Part shown: in pieces, positions 8,803 to 17,702 of the stretch | How the letters are laid out: every line of letters starts with the position of its first letter | Position numbering within the stretch: position 1 is the stretch's first letter | DNA from: Halorussus litoreus | GTDB lineage: Archaea > Halobacteriota > Halobacteria > Halobacteriales > Haladaptataceae | DNA length: 64,000 bases | Reading direction: 5' to 3' | Assembly (NCBI RefSeq): GCF_003382685.1 | Contig: NZ_KZ859507.1 | Span: forward strand, 50,397 to 114,396 | The notes under the pieces: model-generated | Told to the model about the DNA's origin: nothing | The model's input: the letters and a program-made list of their open reading frames with translations, nothing else | The model's database searches: none | Made by a program: the position numbers and the translations under genes

Positions 8803-9621
8803 CTACTGCGCAGGATCCCGAGCGGGAAGCAGGCCCGACGAGACGAGGCGGCGGATCAGCACCACGACGCCGTTGTGGAGCCCGTTGGCGAAGACGGCCT
8901 GTTCGTTCACGCTCTCGTCGGAGCCGCCGGACGGATAGTACGAGCTCACCAGCAGATTCGACCGGTCGACGAGGAGGAGTCGGCTGATCGCGACCGCCGA
9001 GCCGTCCTCGGAGCTGACGAGCCACTCGAGGTCCGTCTCGAACGACCTCGCGGCGGGAAGGACGGCGTCGATACGGGCGACGGTCGACGCCGTCAGTCCG
9101 CCGACGATGACGTCGACACCCCTGGCCATCGCGGCTTCCAGTCGTTCGAGCAGCGCGTCGGTAAGGATGTCCTCCTCGACGACGATGAGTACGATCTCCG
9201 AGTCGGCGTTCTCGGCGAGTTCGAGGGTCCGGGACTCGATGGCCTCGTGGCCCGTGAGCGACCACACCTCCTGCATCTGCTCGGTCGACTTGCCGTCCTC
9301 GATGTCGATGTCGTCGAGGTACGTCTCGAGCGTCTCGATGCGGTCGTCGTACCGCTGGCGGAGGGTCGACGCCGCCTCGTCGACGCTCACCGCGCGGAAC
9401 GTCTGGGGATTCGAGTGCTGTACCTCGACCAACCCCTGCGCTTCGAGGACCCGGACGGCGTCGTACACGCGCGTCCGAGGCACCTCCGAGAGGTCGCTGA
9501 TCTCCTTGGCCGTCGCCGAGGGGACCTGCGAGAGCGCGATGAAACACCGCGCTTCGTACTCTTTCAACCCGAGGTCCTGTAACAGACTCACCGTCTCTGC
9601 TCTATCTTGTTCCTGCGTCAT
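8803..9621 (-). CDS. TrmB-family transcriptional regulator
   Basis: 272 residues. The N-terminal winged helix is typical of TrmB sugar-sensing regulators: LLQDLGLKEYEARCFIALSQ, then ATAKEISDLSEVPRTRVYDA and VRVLEAQGLVEVQ. A coiled linker (TLRQRYDDRIETLETYLDDI) leads to a C-terminal domain of the TrmB middle/PLD-like type. The ligand cannot be read from sequence. A four-codon-longer start (MVGPM) is possible; MTQEQDRAE is preferred. It is a lone gene upstream of carbonic anhydrase on the same strand with about 100 bp between them. Confidence 0.88.
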   Translation of the reverse strand: MTQEQDRAETVSLLQDLGLKEYEARCFIALSQVPSATAKEISDLSEVPRTRVYDAVRVLEAQGLVEVQHSNPQTFRAVSVDEAASTLRQRYDDRIETLETYLDDIDIEDGKSTEQMQEVWSLTGHEAIESRTLELAENADSEIVLIVVEEDILTDALLERLEAAMARGVDVIVGGLTASTVARIDAVLPAARSFETDLEWLVSSEDGSAVAISRLLLVDRSNLLVSSYYPSGGSDESVNEQAVFANGLHNGVVVLIRRLVSSGLLPARDPAQ

Positions 9622-9895
9622 GGGCCCAACCACGAACCGTATCTGATAGTTGCGTTTCCGAGGGATAAGGGTTCGTGTCTGACCGTCTGTCGCCCGCTCA
9701 GGCTGTAACCCACTTAATCACACAAACTACTTGTGTCCGTGCTAGGAAGGAGTAGACGGTGCGCTCGTCTGGCCCAACCACATCGAGCGCGCCACGCTGT
9801 CACCTCACGGTGGCAGTTTCTGATACGACGAAAAATAGCCACAAGAACGTCCACTGAGGCCGTGCCGTGCGACTCGTGGGTCGGCCGTCCGGAAA

Positions 9896-10234
9896 TTACA
9901 GCCAGTCGGGTGGCAGTTCGTCTCGATTCCCGTCCAGCAGCGCCAGCATCGGTTCGACCTCGCCGAACTGCGGTCCCTCGGTCACCAGACGGTCCTGCTG
10001 ATTCCATTCGATGAATCCCAGGTCTTCGAGCTTCGGTAGATGCCTGTGCCGCAGTGCGACGAGCGACGCCGCCTCCCGGTCGCCTGCCCACGACTCCACT
10101 TCGAGGACGACGCGTTCGCTCGGCACGGTTCCGTCCGGTCCGCCCCGGAACAACGCGACGAGAAGCCTGCGTCGCTCCACGTGAGCCAACGCTTCGAACT
10201 GCTCGTCGAGTCGCGTCCGCGCGTTCGTTTGCAT
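9896..10234 (-). CDS. Winged-helix protein, DUF7344-like
   Basis: 112 residues from MQTNARTRLDEQFEALAHVE. The pattern of RRRLLVALF, a hydrophilic wing, then LRHRHLPKLEDLGFIEWNQQ is the haloarchaeal DUF7344 winged-helix DNA-binding fold (about residues 10-95). A regulator of unknown targets is inferred. The internal ATG is chosen over an upstream ATG at 10291 because the extra 19 codons overlap an AT-rich promoter-like stretch and are not domain-like. I see no gene between it and the TrmB gene (9622-9895). Confidence 0.8.
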   Translation of the reverse strand: MQTNARTRLDEQFEALAHVERRRLLVALFRGGPDGTVPSERVVLEVESWAGDREAASLVALRHRHLPKLEDLGFIEWNQQDRLVTEGPQFGEVEPMLALLDGNRDELPPDWL

Positions 10235-10423
10235 CGTGGTAGTTACGGCCCACGATTCGTATGAATAGTGACCATTTTGATGCGTTCGCATTGTTTTGAG
10301 GAACCGAGTGACAGGCCTCTATCGGGGTGAGAGGGAACTCCACCGCGACGAAAGAGGAGTGTCGAACGTCCCGAGAAAGACGAACCGTGGAACTGCTCTC
10401 CGAGGGGAACAGGCTTCTCGGCC

Positions 10424-11194
10424 TCAGAACCGCTCGGCGAGGTCGTCCAGCGCGTCGTGGTGCTCGGTGGTGTGGGGCGCGGTCAGCGGCGAGACGCTGA
10501 TCTTGCTCTCGTACACCGCTCGGCGGTCGGTGCCTTCCGGGTCCGGGAGGCTGTCGGACTCAAGTTGCGACCACGTCTCGTCGTGAAGCGTGACCACGCC
10601 GTCCTCGCGGCTGGCGTCCATGTCGTACACGTGCGACGGCCGGGTGACGACCATCGGAGTGTGGCCGTCGGTCGGAATCGGCCCGTTGACGTTGAGGTAG
10701 TCGGCCTCCTCGAACACTCCGGCGTCGAGGGCGTTCTCGACCAGATACCGGACTGCCTCGCCGACCTCCTCGTACTCCTCCGGTTCGGTGTCGCGGCCCC
10801 AGTCTGTCTGTGGGATGTGGAGCGACGCCGCGATGGCCGGCACGCCGAAGAACGCGGCCTCGACCGCCGCGCTGACGGTTCCCGAGCGACCGAGGACGTA
10901 CGCGCCGATGTTCGCGCCCTCGTTGCAGCCCGAAACCACCACGTCGGGGTACGGGCCGAGTTCGGCCAGCCCCGCGACCACGCAGTCGCTGGGCGTCCCC
11001 TCCACAGCGTAGCCGAGTTCGTGCTCGTGGACCGGGACTTCGTAGGTCATCGCGCGGCCAACCGCGCTCTGGTCGTCGGCGGGCGCGACCGTCGTGACGT
11101 TGCCGACCTCCGAGAGCGCGTCGTACAGCGCACGGATGCCGGGGCTGTCGATCCCGTCGTCGTTCGTCAACAGAATTTCGAGCGAGTCGGTCAT
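10424..11194 (-). CDS. surE: 5'/3'-nucleotidase SurE
   Basis: 256 residues. Survival protein SurE dephosphorylates nucleoside monophosphates and needs a divalent metal. The metal-binding signature LLTNDDGIDSPGIRAL at the N-terminus, the conserved Ser in DDQSAVG, and VVSGCNEGANIGA with the third and fourth metal-site residues are all present. MTDSLEILLTNDDG is chosen as start because SurE proteins begin almost at the NDDG motif. It is downstream of the serpin on the opposite side of a short spacer, same strand. Confidence 0.95.
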   Translation of the reverse strand: MTDSLEILLTNDDGIDSPGIRALYDALSEVGNVTTVAPADDQSAVGRAMTYEVPVHEHELGYAVEGTPSDCVVAGLAELGPYPDVVVSGCNEGANIGAYVLGRSGTVSAAVEAAFFGVPAIAASLHIPQTDWGRDTEPEEYEEVGEAVRYLVENALDAGVFEEADYLNVNGPIPTDGHTPMVVTRPSHVYDMDASREDGVVTLHDETWSQLESDSLPDPEGTDRRAVYESKISVSPLTAPHTTEHHDALDDLAERF

Positions 11195-11236
11195 GTGGTC
11201 TCTGTTTCGGGGGCCGAACAAAAACCCTACTGCAAC

Positions 11237-12688
11237 TTACTGGGCCGCGGTCGCGTCGACCATCCGACCGACGAACAGCGGCGCGCCGGTCGTCCCGTGG
11301 CGGACGACGAAGAGGAACGGCCGGTCGGCGACGAACTCCGCGTCGGCACTGGTCGCACTCGTCATCACGACCTCGGCGCCGGTCGCCGCGGCGGCCTCGG
11401 TGCCCTGTTCGTCGACGCGGACGTACGCCTCGTGGCGGACGGCACCGAGCGCGAGCTCGTCGTCTGCGTCCCCTTCGGCGATGCCGTCGAAGTTCGCCTC
11501 GCGCGTGAACGCCGTGGTCATCCCCATTGCTTGGAGGTGGTCGGCCAGTCCGAGGCGCGACCGGAACTCGAATCGCGGCAGGCCGACCTCGACCCCCCGC
11601 CGCTCGGTCGCGTCGACGAGTCGGTCGAGCCGGTCGGCGTCGAGCGATTGCTCGAACTCCCGAAACTGTTCGCGGGGCGGCATCAGCAGCACCATGTCGA
11701 CGTCTCCGCCGTCGTACGGGAGTTCGAGCACCTTCGTCCCCCCCACCGCGTTCGCCCCGTCAGCCTCGTTCGCCTCGTCAGCCTCGTTCCCGCCCTCCAC
11801 CTCGGCGAACGGGAAGCTCTCTTCCTGACGCATCATCGGGACCTCGCCGGTCGAGCCGTCGAGCGCGGTGAACGTCTCGCGCTGGGTGTCATCCGCCTCG
11901 AAGTCCTCGGCCCAGTTCGCCCTGAAGTAGACCGCGTTGGCGAGCACGAGCCGCGTTCTCTGGTCGATGGTGTTCTTGGGAAACAGTTCGGGCACCTTCT
12001 CGCGGGTCCGCTCGGCCACCCACGCGTTGATGGCCTCGCGCCCCGCCTCGGGGTCCTCCCTGAAGTCCACCGCGCCGAGGCCGGTGCCGTAGTACTGCGT
12101 GAGTGTGCGCTGGAAGTCCTCGCGGAACGGGTAGCCGGTCTGTCCCCACATCGCGTTCGCGCCGGCGAGGGTGAACTCGCTCTCGGCAGACTCGCCCGCT
12201 GCTCCCTCCGACTCGCCCGACTCGGTCGTTTCGTCCCCGTCAGTCGTACTGGCGGATTCTTCGCCGTCGTCGGCGAGCGGGAGGTCGGCCCGAAGTGCGG
12301 CACAGGCTCGGTGGAGGTCCTCGCCAACCGCGGGGAATCGCATCGTCTCCACGAGGGTCTCGCGGGTCGTCCCGCGCGCCCCGGCAGCGGTCATCGCGAG
12401 CGCGACGCCGATACTGTAGGGAGAGAGGAATCGGTTCTCGTCCGGCGAGTCGTCGGCGAGACGGTCGAGCAGCGCGAACCCGAAGTTCGCGTTCCCGGCG
12501 ACGAAGTCGTCGGTCGGCGCGTCCACGTCCGGCGGTGCTCCAGTTTCCGGCACGCTCACGTTCGCGTCGGCGAGGGCGTTCGACCCGGGACCGGTTCCGG
12601 CATCCGGTGCGGAGTCCAGCGAGACGCATCCGGCGACTCCCGCGAGTCCAGTGCCGGCGAGCGCGGCGAGCAGGCGGCGTCGATTCAT
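11237..12688 (-). CDS. Secreted serpin-family protease inhibitor (Tat lipoprotein)
   Basis: 483 residues, about 100 longer than a usual serpin because of a Tat lipobox N-terminus (MNRRRLLAALAGTGLAGVAGC), an acidic linker, and a Ser/Glu/Thr insert near residues 140-175. The serpin core is recognisable: FLSPYSIGVALAMTAAGARG at the start, and ADRPFLFVVRHGTTGAPLFV at the end. The reactive-loop hinge reads GTEAAAATG, with the Ala-rich P12-P9 stretch of inhibitory members, so it is probably a working suicide inhibitor anchored on the cell surface. A second low-complexity insert NEADEANEADGANAVGG arises from short DNA repeats at about 11745-11795. The target protease is unknown. Confidence 0.92.
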   Translation of the reverse strand: MNRRRLLAALAGTGLAGVAGCVSLDSAPDAGTGPGSNALADANVSVPETGAPPDVDAPTDDFVAGNANFGFALLDRLADDSPDENRFLSPYSIGVALAMTAAGARGTTRETLVETMRFPAVGEDLHRACAALRADLPLADDGEESASTTDGDETTESGESEGAAGESAESEFTLAGANAMWGQTGYPFREDFQRTLTQYYGTGLGAVDFREDPEAGREAINAWVAERTREKVPELFPKNTIDQRTRLVLANAVYFRANWAEDFEADDTQRETFTALDGSTGEVPMMRQEESFPFAEVEGGNEADEANEADGANAVGGTKVLELPYDGGDVDMVLLMPPREQFREFEQSLDADRLDRLVDATERRGVEVGLPRFEFRSRLGLADHLQAMGMTTAFTREANFDGIAEGDADDELALGAVRHEAYVRVDEQGTEAAAATGAEVVMTSATSADAEFVADRPFLFVVRHGTTGAPLFVGRMVDATAAQ

Positions 12689-12888
12689 GTGCGGACGTTG
12701 GACTGACGGGGTTGAGTATCTTCCCGAGAGTCAAACGGGCGTTTCACCTACTGGCTTCAACGTGGATGGGCTCGGTGGATTTTCTCTCGTCAGGCATGCG
12801 CTGACGGCGCGGCCTCTCGTGGCCGCGTCTGCACGCGCCGTGGTTCAAAATCAGGAGCGCGCGTCAGAACCAAACTCAAAAAAGCGGT

Positions 12889-13629
12889 TCAGAACCGGAC
12901 GTACACCATCACGAAGATGATCGCTAGCTGGAGCACGCCCTGGACGCCGGCCAGCTTGGCGTTGCGCATCCCGATCTCGCTGATGACCTCCTCGTCAGGG
13001 TTCTCCGAGGTCATCTGGAGGTACATCCGGATCTCGCCCGGCAGCAGCACGCCGAAGCCCAGCACCGAGAGCAGCGTGACGATGCCCAGCGCGGCCGCGA
13101 TGGCGTGAGACGTCATCGCGAACTCGGGGAGCGTCTGGACCAGCCACGCGGCGTGGCCGACCGCCACGACGCCGAATATCGTGAGCGTTCGCCGATCCGT
13201 CAGCGCGTCGAACTGCGCCGCGATGAGGAGCACCACCGGAACAGAGATAGCGGTGCTCATCAGCGCGATCCACGGGTCTGCGTGGGGGAACTTGCCGAGT
13301 CGCTGGGCGAGCGTGACCCCGCCGAAGATTGTGACGAACGCGAGCGACGGCATCAGGAACGTCGTCTTGGGCGTGAGTCGCTGGAACACTTGCGCGCGCT
13401 GTTTCACCGCGAGCCCGCCGATGACCGGGCCGAGGACGAGACCCATGAACAGGTCCACGCCGGTCCACATCACCCCGGCCATCACGTGGACGTAGTTCAG
13501 GTGGTGGAGCGACCCCACGGTGACGCCGTAGACGAGTGCGAACAGCGGGACCGCGAGCACGCCCGCTGCGAACGCCGGGTTCGCGCGATTCGCCATGCCG
13601 TCGACGAAACCTCGTGTCGAAGTTGCCAT
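12889..13629 (-). CDS. Polytopic membrane protein, family not identified
   Basis: 246 residues with about seven hydrophobic helices, starting MATSTRGFVDGMANRANPAF. It contains HHLNYVHVMAGVMWTGVD, a His-rich segment next to a membrane helix that recalls heme-binding or CopD/DUF2269-type membrane proteins; that resemblance is weak. The C-terminal half carries GEIRMYLQMTSENPDEE in a loop. Lone gene between the serpin and the LLM oxidoreductase, same strand. The upstream 200 bp (12689-12888) contains short hairpins but no gene. Confidence 0.75.
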   Translation of the reverse strand: MATSTRGFVDGMANRANPAFAAGVLAVPLFALVYGVTVGSLHHLNYVHVMAGVMWTGVDLFMGLVLGPVIGGLAVKQRAQVFQRLTPKTTFLMPSLAFVTIFGGVTLAQRLGKFPHADPWIALMSTAISVPVVLLIAAQFDALTDRRTLTIFGVVAVGHAAWLVQTLPEFAMTSHAIAAALGIVTLLSVLGFGVLLPGEIRMYLQMTSENPDEEVISEIGMRNAKLAGVQGVLQLAIIFVMVYVRF

Positions 13630-13726
13630 ACTCTATCGGATGCGGTATGTTCACGCGGGTTAAAAATTGTGATATGGGCAGTATCGAATCCAGTACGTCT
13701 CTGGGCCGCCTCGAACGCAGTACGTC

Positions 13727-15088
13727 TCAGTTTCGCGCAGGATGGTCGTCGGCGAGTCGCGTCCGGCCTTTCTCCTCGAACAGGTTCTCGCGGAGCGTCT
13801 CGCCCTCGTAGGACTCGCGGACCAGCCCGCGCTCGCGCAGTTCCGGCACGACCATGTCCACGAAGTCCCGCAGAGTTCCGGGACGGACCACCTCCTTCAG
13901 GTTGAAGCCGTCGACGCCCACGTCCTCGAACCAGTGCTGGAGTTCGTCGGCGACCTGCTCGGGACTGCCGACGATGACCGGGGAGGTCGACCCCAGTCCC
14001 GCGAACTCCGCGACTTCGCCCACGGTCCAGTCGCGGTCGGGGTCGTTCTTCGTGAAGGCGTTGATGGCTCCCTGAATCGCGCCGGTCTCGATGTGCTCGA
14101 CCTTCTGATCGGGGTCGAGCTCCGAGAAGTCGAGGTCGATGAACCCCGCCAGCAGCGCCAGGGTCGCCTCGTAATCGACGTTCTCTGCGTAGGCCTCGTA
14201 CTTCTCCTGCGCTATCTCCTCGGTCTCGCCGACGACGGGGACGATTCCCGGGAAGAATCGCAGTTCGTCGGGGTCGCGGCCGCGCTCGGCGGCGCGCTCG
14301 CGCAGGTCCGCGACGTAGTCCCTGACGCCCTCCTCGGTGGGCTGGCTGACGAACACGGCCTCGGCGTTGTCCGCGGCGAACTCGCGGCCCCTGTCGGACG
14401 ACCCGGCCTGATACAGCACCGGCGTGCGCTGGGGAGATGGCTCGCAGCTGTGGGCGTCCGGTACCGAGAAGTACTCGCCCTCGAAGTCGATGCCCCGCAC
14501 CTTCTCGGGGTCGGTGTAGACGCCCGACTCCCTGTCGCGGACCACCGCGTCGTCGTCCCAACTCTCCTCCCACAGCCGATAGCAGACGTCCATGAACTCG
14601 TCGGCGCGGTCGTATCGCGTCTGGCGGTCCATCCGCTCGTCGAGCCCGAGATTCCGCGCGGCGCTTTCGAGGTACGACGTGACGATGTTGAACGCCACGC
14701 GACCGTCGGTCACGTGGTCGAGCGTCGAGAGCTCCCGCGCGAGCTGATAGGGATGGACGTAGGTGGTCGAGCGCGTGACTGCGAATCCGAGGTTGTCCGT
14801 GACGGTCGCCATCGCGGGGACGAGCGCCTGCGGGTCGTTCGCTGGCGTCTGGACCGCCTTCTCGACGGCCGTCTCGCTGTCGCCGCCGTACACGTCGTAG
14901 ATGCCCCGCACGTCCGCGAAGAACACCGCATCAAAGCCCCCGCGCTCGGCGGTCCGCGCCACGTCGAGCCAGTACTCCGTGTCGATGTAGCGGTGGGACT
15001 GGTCGCCCGGCGTGCGCCAGTTGCCGGTCGTGACGTGCTCGACCGAGTTCATCGTGAACAGGTTGAGGTGGATGTAGTCGCTTCTCAT
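13727..15088 (-). CDS. LLM-class flavin-dependent monooxygenase (NtaA/SnaA/DszA group)
   Basis: 453 residues of the bacterial luciferase-like superfamily, in the NtaA/SnaA/DszA-type branch whose members use FMNH2 from a partner reductase to oxidise small organic substrates. Diagnostic stretches include GGFDAVFFADVRGIYDVYGG, RVAFNIVTSYLESAARN and PVLYQAGSSDRGREFA (FMN phosphate region). No reductase gene is adjacent. The start MRSDYIHLNLFTMNSVEH is chosen over a 48-codon-longer frame because family members begin here. The substrate is unknown; sulfonate, nitrilotriacetate-like or aromatic sulfur compounds are all possible in this group. Confidence 0.9.
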   Translation of the reverse strand: MRSDYIHLNLFTMNSVEHVTTGNWRTPGDQSHRYIDTEYWLDVARTAERGGFDAVFFADVRGIYDVYGGDSETAVEKAVQTPANDPQALVPAMATVTDNLGFAVTRSTTYVHPYQLARELSTLDHVTDGRVAFNIVTSYLESAARNLGLDERMDRQTRYDRADEFMDVCYRLWEESWDDDAVVRDRESGVYTDPEKVRGIDFEGEYFSVPDAHSCEPSPQRTPVLYQAGSSDRGREFAADNAEAVFVSQPTEEGVRDYVADLRERAAERGRDPDELRFFPGIVPVVGETEEIAQEKYEAYAENVDYEATLALLAGFIDLDFSELDPDQKVEHIETGAIQGAINAFTKNDPDRDWTVGEVAEFAGLGSTSPVIVGSPEQVADELQHWFEDVGVDGFNLKEVVRPGTLRDFVDMVVPELRERGLVRESYEGETLRENLFEEKGRTRLADDHPARN

Positions 15089-15277
15089 TGTTCGCTTCGA
15101 AGTCGCCGAAGGCCCAAAAAGCGGGGGTACCGGCGAGATGCCGGGTGCATCTCGGACGGTCGCTGTGTCGTCGCTCGACGACACGATCCTGCACCGTAGC
15201 TCCCTCCGACCGGTGCGGGCGCGGGCCGACAATCACCACATAACAAGGTTGTTGGCCTTCGTCTACGAATCGAACAC

Positions 15278-16246
15278 ATGGAGACCATCGCCGCGTTCGG
15301 AATCGGGAGCACGAACTTCCGGTACGCCGTCGGCACCCCGTCCGGGGAGTTCCTGACCGACGTTCGGAGCGAGCGAACGCGGGCGAACGCGCTCGCATCT
15401 CGGGTCGTCCGCACCGTGCGCGCGCTGGACCGGGAGACGCCGGGGTCGCTCTCGGCGGTCTCGGTCTCGTGTACCGGCCTCGTCGACCACGCCAACGGCG
15501 TCGTTCGGGAGTTCGACACCCGGGAGGGCACGTCGGTCCGCGACGTCGACCTCGCGGGAACCGTCCGGCGCGAGTTGGACCTGCCGCTGTTCCTCGAGAA
15601 CGACTGCACCGCGGCGGCGCTCGGCGAGTGGCGCTTCGGAGCCAGCGACGAGTACGAGTCCGTCGCGCACGTCACGTTCGGTACCGGAATCGGGGCTGGC
15701 GTCGTCGACAGAGGACGACCCGTGCGCGGCGAGTCCGGACAGGCCGCCGAGGTCGGGCTGTTCCCCGTGGCTCCGGCGACCGGCCTCGACAGTTTCGGCG
15801 TCCCCGGGGCGTGGGAGGCCGTCTGCTCTGGACGAGGGATTCCGGAGTTCGTCGCCCGACGGCTCCGGAACGAGGAGCGGCCGACCGTGCTCGACGGCGT
15901 CGAGGACCTGACCGCGCCGGACCTCTTCGAGGCGGCCGACGACGGCGACGAGGTCGCCGAGGAGTATCTGGAGCAGATCGGCCGGTACAACGCCGCCGGT
16001 ATCGGAACGCTGTGCAACGCCTTCAATCCCGGTCTGATCACGCTCGGCGGCGGGGTGGCGCTAAACAATCAGCGTGTCGTGCTCGACGGTATCCGCGAGC
16101 ACCTCGACGACTTCCTATACGTCGATGCGCCCGACGTCAGGACCACCGACCTCGGCGACGACATCGGACTCTACGGGGCCCTCGCTCGGGGTTGCGACCC
16201 CGTCGAAACGGGACCAACTCCTGACCTCGGAACGGAGCCACGGTAG
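15278..16246 (+). CDS. ROK-family sugar kinase (glucokinase-like)
   Basis: 322 residues with the actin-like ATPase fold of ROK kinases: phosphate-1 loop FGIGSTNFRYAV, the ENDCTAAALGEW motif holding the catalytic Asp, and FGTGIGAGVV (phosphate-2 loop). The usual ROK zinc site CxCGxxGCxE is not seen, as in several archaeal members. It probably phosphorylates glucose or a related sugar; the exact sugar is not decidable. The gene is divergent from the LLM oxidoreductase, with a shared 190-bp intergenic region. Confidence 0.9.
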   Translation: METIAAFGIGSTNFRYAVGTPSGEFLTDVRSERTRANALASRVVRTVRALDRETPGSLSAVSVSCTGLVDHANGVVREFDTREGTSVRDVDLAGTVRRELDLPLFLENDCTAAALGEWRFGASDEYESVAHVTFGTGIGAGVVDRGRPVRGESGQAAEVGLFPVAPATGLDSFGVPGAWEAVCSGRGIPEFVARRLRNEERPTVLDGVEDLTAPDLFEAADDGDEVAEEYLEQIGRYNAAGIGTLCNAFNPGLITLGGGVALNNQRVVLDGIREHLDDFLYVDAPDVRTTDLGDDIGLYGALARGCDPVETGPTPDLGTEPR

Positions 16247-16296
16247 CTGTCCGAAGGTTCGAATCCACGGTCGTTCGCCGAATCGAGCCGGTCGTG

Positions 16297-17598
16297 TCAG
16301 CAGGAGCAGTAGTACTCCTGCGTGCCGAACTCGGTGTCCAGCAGTTGGTACGCCGGTCCCGGATCGCTCGGGCGATACACGCCGGTCGTCAGGTCGTCGC
16401 TGGCCTCGAATTCACCCGACATGAGCGCGAGCCAGTCGTCGCGGCCGAACACGTCTACGAAGCCGTCGGTGTCGAGGGCCTTCAGGTAGTCCGCGAGATA
16501 CACCCAGCGAGCGTCCCGGATGTCGCCTTCCTCGTAGTCCTCACCTACCGCGTCCGAATAGGCCGCCAGCGGGAGATTCGCGCCCGCCTGCACGGGCAGC
16601 GAGATCCACTTCCACGGTCGGGTGTTCACGTCGAGCAGGACGTACTCCTCGCGAGACCCGTCGTAGACGAACTCGGCTTCGCTGATGCCGTAGTAGCCCG
16701 TTTCGTCGAGCACCGCGAGCGCGTTCTCCTCGACCTCGCTGGCGGCCGCGTCGTCGGCTCGCTGGACCATCGAGGAGGTGCCGAACCCGAGCGGGTAGCG
16801 AACGCGGGCGTTCCCGACGAAGCTGACGGGGTCGCCCGACTCCGGGACGTAGGACGCCAGCGAGCAGTCCTCGCCGCGCTCGACGGGCACCTTCTCCTGA
16901 GCCATCACGCGGATGCCCGCGTCGGCGGCGTTCGCGACCACGTCCTCGAATTCGGCCTCGTCGGCGACCTCGACCACGTTGGTCCCCACGGCCTCCTCGA
17001 ACTTGCGCTTCAGCGCGGGCTTGACCACGAGCGGGAAGCCGAGCCGGTCGGCGGCCTCGCTGGCGGGGATGCTATCTCTTTCCTCCCCGCCAGAGTGCTT
17101 CTCGGCGTCGGGGCCGGTCCCGGCCCCGGGGTCCGTCTCGGCGATGCGGTACGTCTCCGGGTACGGAACGCCCAACTCCTCGGCGATGCCGTACAGCGAC
17201 TCCTTGTCGAGCACGCGGTCGACCACCTCGCGGTCGGCGAACGGGAGCCGGACGCCTTCCGGTTCGGTCCGGGAGAAGGCGTGGACCCACTCGTCCATGC
17301 AGGCGAACGCGACCGGCTCGTGCTCCATCTCGGCCGCGAGGGCCTCCACGTCCTCGCGGAAACCGTCCTCGTCGTCGAGCGGATACGTCACCCGTCCGGC
17401 GAGGTCGACGGCCTCCGAGTACGGCGCGACGCCCTTCCCGTTGCGGTCGATTGCGACGACCGGCACGTCGCGGGCTTTCAGCGCGCGAGCGACGCTCAGT
17501 CCGGTGACGTGCGCGTTGGCGACGATAACTGGCGGCCGGTCGAAGTCGGCGTCCGCGAGCGCGTCGCGGAGCCCCTCGAACGAGCGAAAGGTAGCCAT
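16297..17598 (-). CDS. ATP-grasp carboxylate-amine ligase
   Basis: 433 residues. The N-terminal Rossmann-like part (VIVANAHVTGLSVARALKAR, then VVAIDRNGKG) leads into an ATP-grasp domain with GFPLVVKPALKRKFEE, the acidic metal-binding region EAEFVYDGSREEYVLLDVNT, and WKWISLPVQAG. This arrangement matches carboxylate-amine ligases related to carbamoyl-phosphate synthase, D-aspartate ligase and PylC. In haloarchaea they are often near surface-glycan genes, but here the neighbours are a ROK kinase and AroA, so the substrate is open. MATFRSFEGL is the likely start; the longer frame reaches into non-family sequence. It ends with a CSC tail of possible metal-binding use. Confidence 0.88.
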   Translation of the reverse strand: MATFRSFEGLRDALADADFDRPPVIVANAHVTGLSVARALKARDVPVVAIDRNGKGVAPYSEAVDLAGRVTYPLDDEDGFREDVEALAAEMEHEPVAFACMDEWVHAFSRTEPEGVRLPFADREVVDRVLDKESLYGIAEELGVPYPETYRIAETDPGAGTGPDAEKHSGGEERDSIPASEAADRLGFPLVVKPALKRKFEEAVGTNVVEVADEAEFEDVVANAADAGIRVMAQEKVPVERGEDCSLASYVPESGDPVSFVGNARVRYPLGFGTSSMVQRADDAAASEVEENALAVLDETGYYGISEAEFVYDGSREEYVLLDVNTRPWKWISLPVQAGANLPLAAYSDAVGEDYEEGDIRDARWVYLADYLKALDTDGFVDVFGRDDWLALMSGEFEASDDLTTGVYRPSDPGPAYQLLDTEFGTQEYYCSC

Positions 17599-17702
17599 AC
17601 CCGTGGTTTTCGCCACGACCGCTAAAAGGCGTTCGAGTCGGCAAACAGAGCCGGTGACTACGACGCCAAGCGCGAGCTGAATCCCGAAAGTTTCCACCGC
17701 GA

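Noticed and set aside
9733..10014. 93-codon plus-strand frame in the gap before the winged-helix gene
   Set aside because: Mostly antisense to the winged-helix gene, with Arg/Pro-rich sequence and no motif.
10457..12706. 749-codon plus-strand frame across SurE and the serpin
   Set aside because: Shadow of two well-supported minus-strand genes; composition is Arg/Val/Asp-rich with no recognisable motif, and it runs through two separate genes.
12785..12835. Additional copy of the dispersed repeat
   Set aside because: It shares only a short GCGCTGACGGCGC stretch and hairpins with R1; the GGCTGGGG module and the TGCTTGAGC core are absent.
15278..16246. ROK-family transcriptional repressor
   Set aside because: No winged-helix domain at the N-terminus; the protein begins directly with the kinase phosphate loop.
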